64,000 nucleotides of DNA from Kalaharituber pfeilii. Taxonomy: Eukaryota > Ascomycota > Pezizomycetes > Pezizales > Pezizaceae. Below, in pieces: positions 1-11,549 of this stretch (position 1 is its first letter; the number at the start of each line of letters is the position of its first letter). Made by a program: the position numbers and the translations under genes. The stretch is from NCBI GenBank assembly GCA_015179045.1, contig WHUZ01000034.1:248001-312000 (forward strand). Direction: 5' to 3'. The notes beneath the pieces were generated by a model. The model saw only the letters and a program-made list of their open reading frames with translations. It searched no databases and was not told where the DNA came from.

Positions 1-408
1 CTCCCGACGGGGGGCACCAATAAAAGGCTATGTACATAGTCCAGACCAAAACCTACATATGCACTCGCACAAACCAAGCTCGGGCTCGACTCCGGTCTAC
101 ATCAATTTCGGGATGCAGCTGTACCTGTACGCAGACTGCAGGACATGGGAAGAGAACAAACAAACACAGTATATCAATCACAATTGATATTCTTTTCACA
201 AAAACCATATAGATATAAAACTGATTGTGCATTTAATGCTTCCGATCAAGCTCTTTCAACCTCCTCCTCTTCGAGTTTATAACGACGACTACTGGCGATT
301 CCACTTCAGTTGCTCTACGTCTGGCATTTTCCTCACAAAGTCCCTCCAAAGCCAACAAGCATAAAGGTATCAAACATCACACCAATCTTCTCCGACCTTT
401 TCTCCCCC
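1..408. other. Intergenic, downstream of the TMEM19-like gene
   Basis: I see no convincing gene, RNA or repeat here. The stretch lies 3' of a minus-strand gene. The short open frames are composition artefacts (Pro/Ser/His-rich shadows of the minus-strand gene further right). Confidence 0.5.
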
Positions 409-1520
409 TCAAAAGTCCCCAACAGCCCACCACCACCATCCCATCCCCAACCCCGCAGTTACCAACGCCATTGCCACATTCACTCCATTATTATCCAACA
501 ACCCCAGTCCCACCAACACCTGCCTACTACCTCCCTTCACCTCCCCAGCCCTCGCATTCCCCTTACCTTCCTTCCTCTTCACCACTTCTCCCCTCGCGTC
601 TCCCGTCGAGTCCTCCTTCTCCACCTCCCCCGGAAGCAGCTTATTCTTCATATGAAAGGTTGTCTCCCCTGGGACCACTAAGACTTTCCCACCGTATGGA
701 TTCTCAACCACCTTCCCGGTCCTGGTATCTACCACAGTCTGCTGCAAGGTCGCACCCAACAACGAATCTACCAACGACCCAATTGTTCCTAGGGCGGCAA
801 TCCCAGCTATTGAAGACACCGCAGATGACGCCACTCCCGCGCCGTCCCTGTCAGGAGTAAACCAACACAAGGAAACCAGTCCAATCACCCCCGCTCCCGC
901 TGCACCCACACCGAGACCCAACGCCGATACCCCCCCGTTCGTCCCCGGCAAACATTCCCTAAACGGGTTCGTCACCAACCTCGGTTTCGTCCGCGACAAG
1001 ATCCCGAGCTCGGACGCGAGCGTGTCGGCTGTGGTCGCGGCATAGTTTGCGATGATACCCATCGATATCACGTCGCCAATGATCCCCAACTCACCGCCCC
1101 ACACTCCCTTCTTCCCAATCTGCGCCCGGGAACACCTTCAACCCATCCTTTCCGCAGCGCTAAATCTACAAAACAAAGCACGGTCGCGACACCTGAGTTC
1201 GCCAGTACTTGGATCGCGCCTCGGCCTCCTCCCCCCGCACCGCCGTGCACTTGCGACGTAGACGGGGAATGTGTGTGTCCGCCTGTGGAGGCAATGGTCA
1301 AGAGCGCCTTCTCCTTCGCCTTGGCTTTGGTCGCGGTCGTGCCGAGGAAGTAGAAGACAATAAGCAGAGTGAAGGGGAGTGCGGTGGGGTGCAGCGAGTG
1401 GATTATGGCCGTGAGCACCGCGGAAAAGATTGCGGGCGGAGTTAGGGACCTGCGAGTGTGGGCACGGTAGACCAGGAGGAAGGTCGTGAGAACGGTGATG
1501 AGAATGCGGAGGGTGGGCAT
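409..1520 (-). CDS. TMEM19/DUF92-family membrane protein, one frameshift
   Basis: Intronless minus-strand gene for a multi-pass membrane protein of the TMEM19/DUF92 family, which is related to phytol/dolichol kinases; the biochemical role in fungi is unsettled. The N-terminal frame opens at 1520 with a hydrophobic MPTLRILITVLTTFLLVYRA, then has the family block GTTATKAKAKEKALLT and QVLANSGVATVLC. A second frame carries NYAATTADTLASELGIL, KPRLVTNPF, PGTNGGVSALGLG and the C-terminal GLGLLDNNGVN typical of the family. The frames meet at about 1121-1130 (run CCCGGG). The span is 1112 nt, so one extra base gives exactly 371 codons (370 aa) and a smooth junction (VPG-AQIGKK). No intron fits the junction. 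An assembly deletion is likelier than a dead gene. An upstream in-frame ATG at 1625 gives an unlikely polar leader, so 1520 is preferred. Confidence 0.8.
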
Positions 1521-1625
1521 CTTAAGAGACCGTTGATTTTCGTTGGGCGCGATGCCCAATAGGTAGAGTTGTTTAGTGGTAGGGGGGTGTACAGTCGGTA
1601 ATCGCGATCCAGATTCCTCTGCCAC

Positions 1626-2216
1626 AGTCAGTCGTGAACGTCGCTCTGCTCGGTGGTGTGAACGTTAACGTCGGGTGCAGATGGAAAGCTAACTAAAACT
1701 TTTGGCGTCTCCACGTGCTTACGCCAGAATTTGTCCGACCGCAGGGGCGAACAGCAGATTACACGGGAGATAGGGGAGGAGGGGATTAAATATTTCTTGA
1801 TAACGTCACGCAACATGCAATTGGTCCCCGCATGACAATGACGATCATGACATATATAATCAGCGTTTTTAAGCTGGTTCCTATGTTCAAGAAATCCTTA
1901 GTTTTCCTGCAGTTTAGAGATTCGAGATTTTATGGAATGACCTAATTACATACATATGTCTTTTCCGCATAGGATGTATAGCTATCACACGGCACAATAT
2001 CAGCTTTAAACTTTCAAAACCGGGAGCCCACATCAGGTGATTGAGGCACCGACACACCTGTCACAGCGCCAAGTGGTTCCTTCTTAACAGCCGCAGATGC
2101 AGCCAAATGTGGATATCCCAATCTCTGTAGTTCCTACCTTGCTTTCAAATGGGTGCTGAATCTCCGCTGTTACACGTTTCATGGGGAAGAGCAATGTGAA
2201 GCAAACCAAACAGTAT
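1626..2216. other. Intergenic between TMEM19-like gene and tRNA
   Basis: No gene seen. It contains the presumed promoter of the minus-strand TMEM19-like gene (right of 1520) and the 5' flank of the tRNA gene. No recognisable repeat. Confidence 0.4.
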
Positions 2217-2290
2217 GGTTTCGTGGTGTAGTTGGTTATCACGCCTGTCTAACACACAGGCGGTCCCCGGTTCGAACCCGGGCGAAATCA
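2217..2290 (+). tRNA. tRNA-Val(AAC): tRNA-Val (anticodon AAC)
   Basis: 74-nt cloverleaf. The acceptor stem GGTTTCG pairs with CGAAATC (one G-T wobble) followed by discriminator A at 2290. The anticodon stem CCTGT/ACAGG encloses the loop CTAACAC, giving anticodon AAC (valine). The T arm CCCCGGTTCGAACCCGGG is perfect. There is no intron. Internal A and B boxes and a T-run terminator are present, so the gene looks functional. The 3' CCA is not encoded, as expected in a eukaryotic nuclear genome. Confidence 0.97.
2224..2279 (+). promoter_or_regulatory. Internal Pol III promoter (A and B boxes)
   Basis: A box TGGTGTAGTTGG at 2224-2235 and B box GGTTCGAACCC at 2269-2279, both matching the eukaryotic tRNA consensus and correctly spaced for a gene without an intron. 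Confidence 0.9.
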
Positions 2291-2293
2291 TCG

Positions 2294-2298
2294 TTTTT
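2294..2298 (+). terminator. Pol III terminator
   Basis: Run of five T residues beginning four bases after the tRNA discriminator base, the usual RNA polymerase III stop. Confidence 0.85.
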
Positions 2299-2740
2299 CC
2301 TTTTGGAATCACATTGGCCGTTGGTTTCTTTTTGCTCCAAACTCTCACTTCGTATGGCCCAAGTTATTGTATGGGGGGACAAACATTACCATGTCAAAAG
2401 AGCAAACAAGCAGAAAGCTGGAAGCGAGCGAGCTATGAACCCAGATCAATTACCCTCAGTTCCGATCCTGTCCATGATATTGATACTGGCACCCCTATTA
2501 GACTGTCCCTACCCATCCATTAAATCTATCCCGAAGTCAATATCGTAGGATATCTCAAATCCATTCCATGACTCTATCATAACCCTCATGCTTTTGTACT
2601 TACATCGTTCCGGAACCTTTTCTCTTCTCTGCAAGGGGATACTACCAATCATTAACTACCATAGATAACCCAACATCCAGATCCTAATTTATCCCCTCTC
2701 AACAACTTTAGCACTGAATTCCACTTTGGATTTTTCTGGA

Positions 2741-3150
2741 TCAATTCAGTCTGCAATGACCGAAAAATGCGGCCTGCCACCTCCTGTATTCGCAAACTCT
2801 GTGGTGAAATTGTTTTGAACCCGTCCTTCTGATTTTACTCTCTGGGTCTCGCGCGATGAAGAGCAACTGGTCGTCCGCTGGGGTACTGAGCAGGACAATG
2901 TTGCCTTGCTCGATAAAGTAGTCGAGTACGACGAGGCGCTTTTGGTCCGGGGTAATGCAGACGGAGTGGGGCCGACGGAGGGCTGGACAATGTCGTCGAG
3001 GCCTATGGGAATCAAGCGTGGAGGGGAGGGGAGGCGTTGTTATTAATAGCGCATAAGCAGGTACATCCTCCCGTCAATCCTCCAACTTACCAGCGCTCTG
3101 AAAAGAGCAGGGAGTATAGCATGTTGGAGAAGTACGTGTGAGGACAAGGT
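2741..3150 (-). pseudogene. Relic of a two-exon gene, possibly a beta-propeller protein
   Basis: A minus-strand frame reads protein-like across a plausible intron (3090 to 3003, GTAAGT...CATAG). The upstream exon has YFSNMLYSLLFSERW. The downstream exon has RPHSVCITPDQKRLVVLDYF and then degrades towards a stop at 2741. The 'RPHSxxxTPDxKRLVVxDYF' pattern resembles one blade of selenium-binding-protein or lactonase-type propellers, but I could not place it in a family. Only about 110 codons survive and no start or full fold is visible, so I call it a fragment. Confidence 0.35.
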
Positions 3151-3275
3151 TCCACTGTCCGAGAATCAACGGCAAGATACTATGGGATATGATGAACTCT
3201 TAAAATTCATATCAGGGACCAGCCATGTTCAGGAGAAGGATCTGTGATGAATCCTCTTAACCCCGATACGGGATA

Positions 3276-3603
3276 CTAGACAGAAAAATAAGTATTTGGA
3301 CAGGGGATAAATGCATATTCATGCGCCATGCAGTATTCGGCAGAAACTAGCATATTTTCGTATGCTTGGCTGGTGATAGCCATAAGACAGTCCATATTTC
3401 GTGATAGGGTGTCCAAATTCATTATGTAAGAAAGTATTTGGACAGCTGACGTGATGAAATTTGGACAGCTGACATAATGAATTTGGACTTTCACACCTAT
3501 TCTTTCTTGCCAAGCATATACGAAAATATGCTACTTTCCGCCAAATACCGCATAGCGCATAATATGCATTATCCCCTGTCCAAATACTTATTTTTCTGTC
3601 TAG
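3276..3603. mobile_element. MITE, Tc1/mariner-like (family F)
   Basis: A 328-bp element with near-perfect terminal inverted repeats of about 35 bp (left end CTAGACAGAAAAATAAGTAT, right end its reverse complement), flanked by TA on both sides (3274-3275 and 3604-3605). The inner arms are also partly self-complementary (CATATTTTCGTATGCTTGG and its complement), so the whole element folds into a long hairpin. There is no transposase. TIRs with a TA duplication point to the Tc1/mariner superfamily. Confidence 0.85.
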
Positions 3604-3605
3604 TA

Positions 3606-5005
3606 CCTCGTTATTGTCTCGTATGGAAGCCACGGTACGCGTGCACGACTGTAGGGATCTAAGCCTCATATAACACGAGAATTAAATGCGGGATTGCCCT
3701 AAGGGCTAGTGGTGATAGAAACCCAATATGGGGTTGGATCCCAAGTAGGAAAGAGGAGTGCGCAATCTCTTACGAAGTGGGTTAGACTAGCATTGGGAGT
3801 GAGATCTATCACACCGTAGATGCCATGCTGGATAAGTGAGCGAACACGTTTAAGCCAATCTCAGCCACAGTCATGACTTTATATCCTAAGGTTAAAGTCA
3901 GGAGTGCATATCTGTCCTGATAGTGACCTAACAGTGCTAGGGATGAGAGTCTAGGCTCGCCACTTTCCCCTACTGTACGGGAGTAGGAAACAGTTTGGTA
4001 TCCCTTGGAAGCGCGAAACTCTGACAAATTGGCTCCCAGGTCAAAACGCAAAAATTCAAACCGCTGGTGGCTTAAGCAGTGATGATTTGGGTTTACCTTC
4101 ACTCAGTCTGTGCTCAAACTCTGAGTAATGAAGTTCCTTGGCCCAATTAGTTCTTTACCTCGGTGATTGATCACTGGAAGCCAATTTGGTAGTGTTACCC
4201 AAGGAATATGAGATGTACTGAGAACGGTGAGTGGGTGTTAGCGGAATGTGCTGAGAGACAATTTCGCGTGAGACAGCAGCGGTGGTGTCTCTGTTTGGTT
4301 TGTGTTCATTTGGCAACCGTACCGTCTTTTTCCGCGTTGGAGCAGGGAGGTAAAAAAAATTCTCCAGAATCTCACCCCCGTGAGGAAACCTGACGAATGG
4401 ATTTTTGGAATATAACGAACTGAGCGCCTTCGATCTATGTAGGTTTCGCTTGAGAGGACGTTGTGGTTGCGAAGTGGCTCGTCCTGTCGAAGTGAGTTTC
4501 TGTCTGATTATTGGTAAGATGACGAGACGTGTAATTCACCCTTGCCGCGCGTGGCTCCGAATTACGGTGTCACGTTCCAGCACCCCGGTGTAACTTTGGC
4601 CAGTATCAATGTTTATCGATGCATAGCTGCAGTAGAAGTGCGTTTTGTGGTCGTATGCACATTCTGGGACTGTACGAGATACGGTAATATAATGAAATTG
4701 CGCAAGGCTTGTTTTCCGTTACTCGAAATACATGCACGGATCCATGCCCACCAGTAGCCCAGCTGGTGGCACCCAGCGTCCTCGGCGCGACACTGTGGGA
4801 GCAAACACTCAGTCTGGGAGCCGGCAGACACTTGAGTCCCATCCCTCGCCATGGCCATGGCCTGCCAGCCGCGCGGGAGAGCGTTTCTCGATTCCCCCCA
4901 ATACTCGTGTGTGTAACTACTTTAAGTGGTGAACCTACGCCAATGTCTCGCGAGAATCACGTGAGCACATCCTCCTCGAAGCATGGCCTAACAGCGAGAG
5001 ATTTC
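3606..5005. other. Intergenic upstream of the secreted-protein gene
   Basis: No gene supported. The open frame that runs from 4709 into the next gene is not coding before 5162. The last 400 bp are more GC-rich and contain the presumed promoter of the next gene. Confidence 0.4.
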
Positions 5006-5014
5006 TTTTATAAA
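5006..5014 (+). promoter_or_regulatory. TATA box of the secreted-protein gene
   Basis: TTTTATAAA about 150 bp before the start codon at 5162, followed by a CT-rich stretch (CCCCCCTTCTCCCACCTTC) of the kind seen at fungal transcription starts. Confidence 0.55.
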
Positions 5015-5161
5015 CCCCCCTTCTCCCACCTTCTTCACAAGCACAGCTGCAGTACTTGCAAGCTCAACCCGGTCGCCTTCTCGCGTTCGGATCTTCCAGC
5101 GTCATACGCGCAAACTACTAGGATCCGCAATCGCTTATCGTCAATCTCTCCCATTTGCAAG

Positions 5162-5650
5162 ATGCTCCTCTCCGTTAAGCACGCCGTAGCCCTTGCAAGC
5201 TGTCTTCTTTTCCTCGTACAGGGTATTTTTTTTTCACATCACTTGCATTGTGTTAATGTATCACTAATGGCTGTTCTATTATTCAATATAGGCGTTATAG
5301 GAACTGCTATCCCAGTTTCTGTCAAATGTTTCCCTATCGATGATTGCAGTCCTTTTGTCGCAGACTGCCAGCAAGCCCTCAAGCAGGTCCCAAAAACTTC
5401 TGGAGAGCCGGAATTCTGTACAACGGTCTGGTTGCCAGAATACAATCTTACTACTGCTGGCACCTGCACAATTCAGACTTACAGTGACACTCGAGGCAAG
5501 GCACACTGCCTTGATAACGACAAAATCAGGGACGGGGTCAAGAAAATCCTTTCCTCTTGCACTTCTGCTGCCAAGGTTGAAGGACAGTATGAGTGGTCAA
5601 CTGTCCCTGGTGTTGGTGGTGAGGGTGTGAGGTTGATTAGTGCAAAGTAG
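5162..5650 (+). CDS. Small secreted cysteine-rich protein, Hce2/Ecp2-like
   Basis: Two exons (5162-5222, 5292-5650) give 139 aa. The intron is GTATTT...ATATAG (69 nt) with a CTAAT branch site. Residues 1-25 form a classic signal peptide (MLLSVKHAVALASCLLFLVQ), so the product is secreted. The mature part has about seven cysteines, SPFVADCQQAL near the start, AGTCTIQTYS in the middle and DNDKIRDGVKKILSSC near the end. That order (P-x-x-x-DC ... GTC ... D-x-I-x-x-x-I) resembles the Hce2 domain of fungal Ecp2-type secreted proteins, but the match is by eye. Unspliced RNA stays in frame without a stop and would insert 23 residues after the signal peptide. Upstream in-frame ATGs lack protein-like sequence and precede the TATA box. 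Confidence 0.7.
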   Translation: MLLSVKHAVALASCLLFLVQGIFFSHHLHCVNVSLMAVLLFNIGVIGTAIPVSVKCFPIDDCSPFVADCQQALKQVPKTSGEPEFCTTVWLPEYNLTTAGTCTIQTYSDTRGKAHCLDNDKIRDGVKKILSSCTSAAKVEGQYEWSTVPGVGGEGVRLISAK

Positions 5651-8600
5651 TTTAATGGTCTGGGCTTGAATTTTTCCGGCTTTTGGATTTCAATGGCTTT
5701 CGATGTGTGGTTTCTTCCAATTTCATATCCTGTAAATTACCGTGAAAGGGAGGCGAGGATGGACAACGTAGCTTGTATAAATTTAGCTAGCATGCAGTGC
5801 TATAATGGAAATGTTGGATAGTCTACTGTCGTGTCAATGATCCAAGATTGTTCTTTGCCTTCTCGATCATTATCGTTCATGTGCTTCATTCTGGTTCCAC
5901 AATTATCAGCAGAGCTTATTGGCTTGTCCAACCTTTGGTCCAGAGCGTTGCTTTGCATACGTAGATCGGCGAGTGACACCATGATTGTTAGTCTGGATGC
6001 ACCGACACTCAGCAACCAGACTACACAATTATTTGTATTACAGGTCGCTAAATTAGGCTCTGTAGCTGTCGTTGCTAAGTAGCTGCATGAATAACTTGAG
6101 CATTTACCTAATGCAATTCATTTCTTCACCTTCGTGTGATGCCATAGGTAGTTATTTATAGCATATTGACCTATGAATTTTGAGCATCATAATTCAAGCA
6201 TCAACATCGCATGATGCTGAAAGGTCATAGGGCAGCTTGCGATAAATGATAAAAATTTAACAAAACAAGTAAGTTGTCTCATGATGCACAGAAAATATTT
6301 TGATTACTAAGAGCCTTACAACCATAGAGCGGCAATTACTGCACCATGGCATTATGTGGTCAAGAATACCTGCATCAGTCTATTGAAGTATTATCCTGAC
6401 AAGAATCTAAGAAACTCTTAGTGTGTTGTTTATAAGATAGCTCTGGAAACATTGTGCTGATTTGTTTCAATTAAGTTACCTCATTGTTAGCTTCTAGACC
6501 TGGCTACGAGTTTACATTTGGCTTTCAGAAGTTTGTTCAACCCTGCGGAGCATAGATGTCTCGAACGCTGAGTGCATATTTTCCAGTATGAGATATATTT
6601 CATGCATATCTTGAACGCCGAGATGCTAGTCAGAACGAAATGGCTCGGAAAGTGGATCCGAATATACGGTATTCATCATGAGTTCGAGGGCTTTTGCCAA
6701 GCCCCCTAAGGCACTCTCCGGGTTGGTTCATGATATTTGTCCTACAATACAAAATTCATCAGCTAGTGCATCATATTCTCGTTAAACATGTGAGAGTAGA
6801 AGGCCCCTATGCTGCAGTCAGTACTCTAGGGCGTGATGACGTGAACCTTGGCAGAACGTCATGATTGATGTAATAGTGCAACGGTAATGAAATGCAAGAC
6901 AAGCATTTGGGGACAGGACCAGCTATGGTGGAGCCCACCTATAAGGGACCACCTGTTTCATTGGCCGGATTGATGGCTAATATGGAACTTACATGGTTGC
7001 CTCTTTCTACGGGGATTCCGCACCTCCATATTTCGACATCGAAACGGATATTTGGCATCGAATAACTTGAGTTATGTCCCCAAAGGTGTGTATAGCCTGC
7101 CCTATAGCTTCTTTATAGGTAAGGAATGAACTAGTCTCATAGCAATAGGTATAGGCACACCTAAGAAAAAGAAAAGAAAAGCTATCTTGCTTACCATTGC
7201 TGCTAGAGGAGCGAAAAGAAGAGTAGCTATGGAAATGGATACCTCCGAGCTAGTTGCAGTGGCAGAGGGCATTTCCGGACTATTTACTAGTATATATAGT
7301 GAAAGTGAAGGATCTTATAATTATGCAAGCAATCATTGTTCTCCATGCTTCATGACTAACAATTTCTGAAGCTCTACTATTAATGGGCTTTTTTATGGAC
7401 TATGGAGACATATAGGGATGGTTGTACATATAGTACAAAAGAGTTTACTGAATATGTATATAAATGCCATAGAAGAATTGGGTGTATCATTTCTGTATAT
7501 ATTAAGCTTTATTCTCACACTAGTACAAATTCTGCAGGTGCTCCATATACATATAAAGTCCAAAATTTCAATCCTCTACTACTCAATACCACCTTAATAT
7601 CTTTAAATTTGCACAATGAAGCGTTGTAGAGCAGGTGAAATAGAATATATCTACACTGTTTATTTTTTTTTTTCAGATGTGGTTGGGTGATGAAGTAGTG
7701 TGTCAAGATTAAGTCTCTAAGTTCGGTCACAAGTGGCGTGGACTCCACCATACATATTGGCAAGGGTATTTAAAATTGGCGAATGGCTAAAGTAGATTGG
7801 GGCATGGAAGCGAGCGAGTGAGGATCTGTAAGCCACGATTTGATGTAAGAGTGGGGGATGCGGTGGACTGGGAAGGGGTAGCAGTTTGATACTTACCCTC
7901 AATCTAAGAACTCAAGAGCTCGAGTACTGATAGTCTGGTTGCACCAGACTAGAGTACTGATATGGTTTGGCAATGGGGAATTTTGCATTGCATGCAGCAA
8001 TGCCACCGGAAGCTTGAAAAGGTCAAGCGCTGGCTGCAGACTAGGGGCTGGGATACGGTACCCAGGCTATCAACTGTTGCCCTTTAGATCAAAAAACGAA
8101 TACTATTAGTGGCATAGCGTAGCATATCACATAAGGATTCTCACACCAACTCAGACTGCATAGGGCAATTTGACTTCTGCGTGTAGTAACTTGTTTGCGT
8201 GCTATTGGGATTGTAAATGCGTGTTAGCTTGAACCACTCGCTCGGGTCCCGTTCGAGAATTTAGTGATAACTTTTCACGCTAGCAGGTAACAACAGCGAT
8301 TGTTGACTTCAATTCTCTTCGATTACTGTTATCGGCCATAATGACATTGTCACATTTGGAACTGCATACCATTGTAATCTTGGCATAAAAATATTAGATA
8401 TTTGCTCCCACATAGAAATTGTAATATATATGCAGTTCATTTTGCAACTACAAAGAAGTCAAACCACGAATTTGAATGTCGATGAGAATTTCTTCATCCG
8501 CCCCTTGGGAGGGTATCGGAGGGGTCGCTGAATCGAGTATATAATCTAGAAAAGCTTTTGGGGCCTCTCGTTAGCTTTCTCTCTATTCAATAAAGCATTG

Positions 8601-9190
8601 ATACTACTCAGCTCCAACGTCCGTCTGAATTACGATTCGGAAAAAAGAAAAATCCATCAAAGATGTGATTCGTAAGCGGACCAAGCCACTCGCGAACCAC
8701 ACCCGATTCGCGGATGGCCGGTTCGGTTGGCGAGAGGACCAGAGCACACTTGACCAATATTTTTCCATCGATCCCCTCCAGGTCGAGTCACCGCTGCATT
8801 GCAGGATAAATACTCAAGACCACTAAGAAGCTGTTTATGCTGTTCCTTGCATCACGGCTGATCTAGGTATACGAAGTACAGAGTAACCTTACAGATTTTC
8901 TTAACGGCGACCAGAGTGCATGATTGTTGATCGGCAGTTGCACATGCATATTCAATCATGTACTACATAGTTGAGAATCTAAGCGGTGTGAACGCTGGGG
9001 ACGGGACAACACGGTGCGTCGGCATTGTATCTCGTATTGGTGGACCCGCAGGCGTGCGGGATCATGATAGTTTCCGCCATTAATAGGTTCTAGTATTGGG
9101 AGAGTATCCAAATGTTCAAACATGAAATCTCGAGATTCATAGGCGCCTATTGAGGTGATATAACTCCAACTAATAGCTAATTCTAAGGAG
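5651..9190. other. 3.5-kb intergenic region, no gene
   Basis: No coding region is supported on either strand. There is a small hairpin near 7940-7960 (AGTCTGGTTGCACCAGACT) and an LTR-like tail near 8538-8620, listed separately. The rest shows no repeat I can pair within the window. Confidence 0.4.
8531..8625 (+). repeat. Possible LTR fragment
   Basis: A TATA-like TATATAAT at 8538-8545 is followed about 45 bp later by AATAAA (8589-8594), the U3-R layout of a retrotransposon LTR. I found no second copy, no clear TG...CA ends and no primer-binding site, so this is only suggestive. Confidence 0.2.
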
Positions 9191-9261
9191 GATAAATATC
9201 CAGTCCTATTCGTCTTTCTCAAGCTCATCAACCTTTACCCCCCTCATCGCAGTCTGTAGCA

Positions 9262-10891
9262 ATGAAACCCTCTCTCCTGCTCACCTTCCTCGGCCTCGTG
9301 ACCGCACCTGGCTTCGCTGCCCCTGCTCCAGCACCCGCTAGTCCTGCCCGTGCCCGTGACATTAATGCTGAAGACCTCAACACTCGCTCTCTAATCGAGG
9401 AAATTGACGGCCAAATTATCAAGACGCGCACAACAAAACACCTCAGGCCCGTAGTTGAGAGGCGGGGTGTGAATCCTCATACGGATGAATACGGGCCTGG
9501 GCCACATCCAATTCAAGGGGATAGGGGGGCTCCAATATTAGGTTAGTATAAGAATGTTTTTTCTTTATCAGAGCAGTGTGGAGAATTCACAAGAGATACT
9601 GATCCTGGGTGTGGACAGCCGGGACAAACCACGAAATCGACACCCAAGAACCCAACGCCCTGACGCCGCCACCAACCGACAACGGTGCGGTGGTAAACTT
9701 GAAGTGGGCATTCTCGCATTCGAGGACAAGACTGTTGAAAGGTGGGTGGGTAAGGCAGCAGCTCGTCACGGATCTGCCGCCGAGCAAGGATATTGCAGCT
9801 GCACAGATGCATTTGGTGAAGGGGGCGATTAGAGAGTTGCATTGGCATCGTGTGGTACGTAGACCTTTCCGCTCCACAGTGATTTATATCTTACCCTCAA
9901 GGACTCACCAGCATGATTGAAACCCCGCGCTAACGAATACGCCAACGTCTCAGGCCGAATGGGGCATCGTCCTCAACGGCTCAATCCTGTTATCCGCCGT
10001 CGACGAGGACGGCCGCAATACTGCCTTCCGGGCCGATCAATGGGACATCTGGTACTTTCCCAAGGGCATTGGACACACGGTACAAGGCCTTGCCGAGCAG
10101 AACGAGTGCCTTCTTGTCTTTGATGACGGGAACTTTGAGACCACTGGCACCACGTTCAACATCGCAGACTGGCTGTCGCATACGCCGCCAGATGTGCTGG
10201 CGAAGAATTTCGGGGTGGACCCCAGAGTGTTTGAGGGGGTACCGAAAAAGAATCCGTATATACTGAAAAGCGACGTGACGGAGGACAGCACGAAGGCACC
10301 GGAGTCCCCCTTTGGGGAGTTGAAGGGGGAGAGTAGTTTTCTGTATCCGTTGTCGGAGATTGGGCAACCGGAGGCACCCGGGGGGGGCGGGACGCTCGCG
10401 ATCATTGACTCGAGGAACTTCCCGGTAGCGAAGACGTTGGCAGCAACGGTGGTCAGGTTGAAGCCGAAGGGATTGAGGGAATTGCATTGGCATCCAAACG
10501 TAAGTAGCCGCATAGATTATATACCGGATTCCTCATGTTTGGATTTGTGCTGATGCTAACAGCCTTTTTCTAGGCGGACGAATGGCTTTACTTCCACTCC
10601 GGCACGGCACGCGCCACCGTCTTCCTCGGCAATTCCCTCGCGCGAACGTTCGACTTTTCCTCTGGCGACACCGCCGTGTTCCCGGACAACAGTGGTCACT
10701 ATATTGAGAACACCTCCGAAACGGAGGATTTGGTGTGGATCGAGGTGTATAAGAGTGACAGGGTGGCGGATATCTCGCTGACGCAGTGGCTTGCGTTAAC
10801 CCCTCCGGATTTGGTAGCAGCGACATTAAATGTGTCGAGGGAGTTTGTGGATAAGTTGAGTAAGGAGAAAAAGGTGCTGGTGCAGGGGTAA
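9262..10891 (+). CDS. Secreted bicupin, oxalate decarboxylase-like
   Basis: Four exons (9262-9541, 9619-9854, 9954-10499, 10574-10891) give 459 aa with phases that all close. The family converts oxalate to formate and CO2 using Mn. A signal peptide (MKPSLLLTFLGLVTAPGFA) and a Pro/Ala-rich propeptide predict export. Cupin 1 has HWHRVAEW (His168, His170, Glu174) and His213; cupin 2 has HWHPNADEW (His350, His352, Glu357) and His396, so both Mn sites are complete. Tail motifs VSLNQWLA-like (ISLTQWLALTP) match decarboxylases. The loop after FDDGNF, which in B. subtilis OxdC is the catalytic lid SENST, reads ETTGTT here and is one residue longer, so decarboxylase activity is not certain; an oxidase or other bicupin activity is possible. 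Length is normal for fungal secreted bicupins. Confidence 0.92.
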
Positions 10892-11549
10892 GGATGGTGG
10901 GGAGATGTGAATATAAGTGTATTTGTAGGCAGGTACGAAACAATGGTTTGAGGGTAGTTGAATAGCCTTTGTTATAGACATCAAATAACCCCTGCTTGTA
11001 GCGCGGAGCTAAGGCAGGGGAATTGAGCAACGTGACGAAGGTTGTTCTCGTGCCCAGACTTAGTCTCGTAACCAGGCCCAGACTCAGGAGTATTTAAGGC
11101 TGAACGTTTATAGGGATCTGCGACAATGGGTGGACCATAGAATACTTATTATATAGTGCTAAAAAAGCGGTGTGCTGTGGGAGGCGTTCTCTATCTCTCA
11201 AGAGTTGGAGACTTAAGAATTTTTTCGAGTATAATGCAGGTTGAATAAGCTATAGTCTGGCTCGCGACTGTAGGTTGAGGGGAAATAGGATTCCCGTCCT
11301 GCCCTCCCTGTATATATACATGATACAGTGCATACTCCCTCCTTCAAGCAACAGGCATCCACCCCCCATGACCGTCTTATGCAAACTTCCTGCCACAACT
11401 CCACCGCCACAGACTCCTCCTTTCCACCGCCACAGTGCCAGCTCGCGACCGCTAGCTGAGTCATCAGTGAGTTGTGTTCTCTTACTAAGTGCGACGCACT
11501 TTCCCCATTCCCCTCTCACTCTCACTCTGCTGCAACCACAAAGGCCCTT
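10892..11549. other. Intergenic, downstream of bicupin
   Basis: No gene. A short stem (CCCCTGC ... GCAGGGG) at about 10988-11019 could be the 3' end signal of the bicupin transcript or a repeat remnant. CT-rich sequence follows from 11310. Confidence 0.35.

Noticed and set aside
471..860. Pro/Ser-rich plus-strand frames at 310-860
   Set aside because: Shadows of the minus-strand TMEM19-like gene.
4709..5161. N-terminal extension of the secreted-protein frame to 313 aa
   Set aside because: It would bury the signal peptide, precedes the TATA box and does not read like protein.
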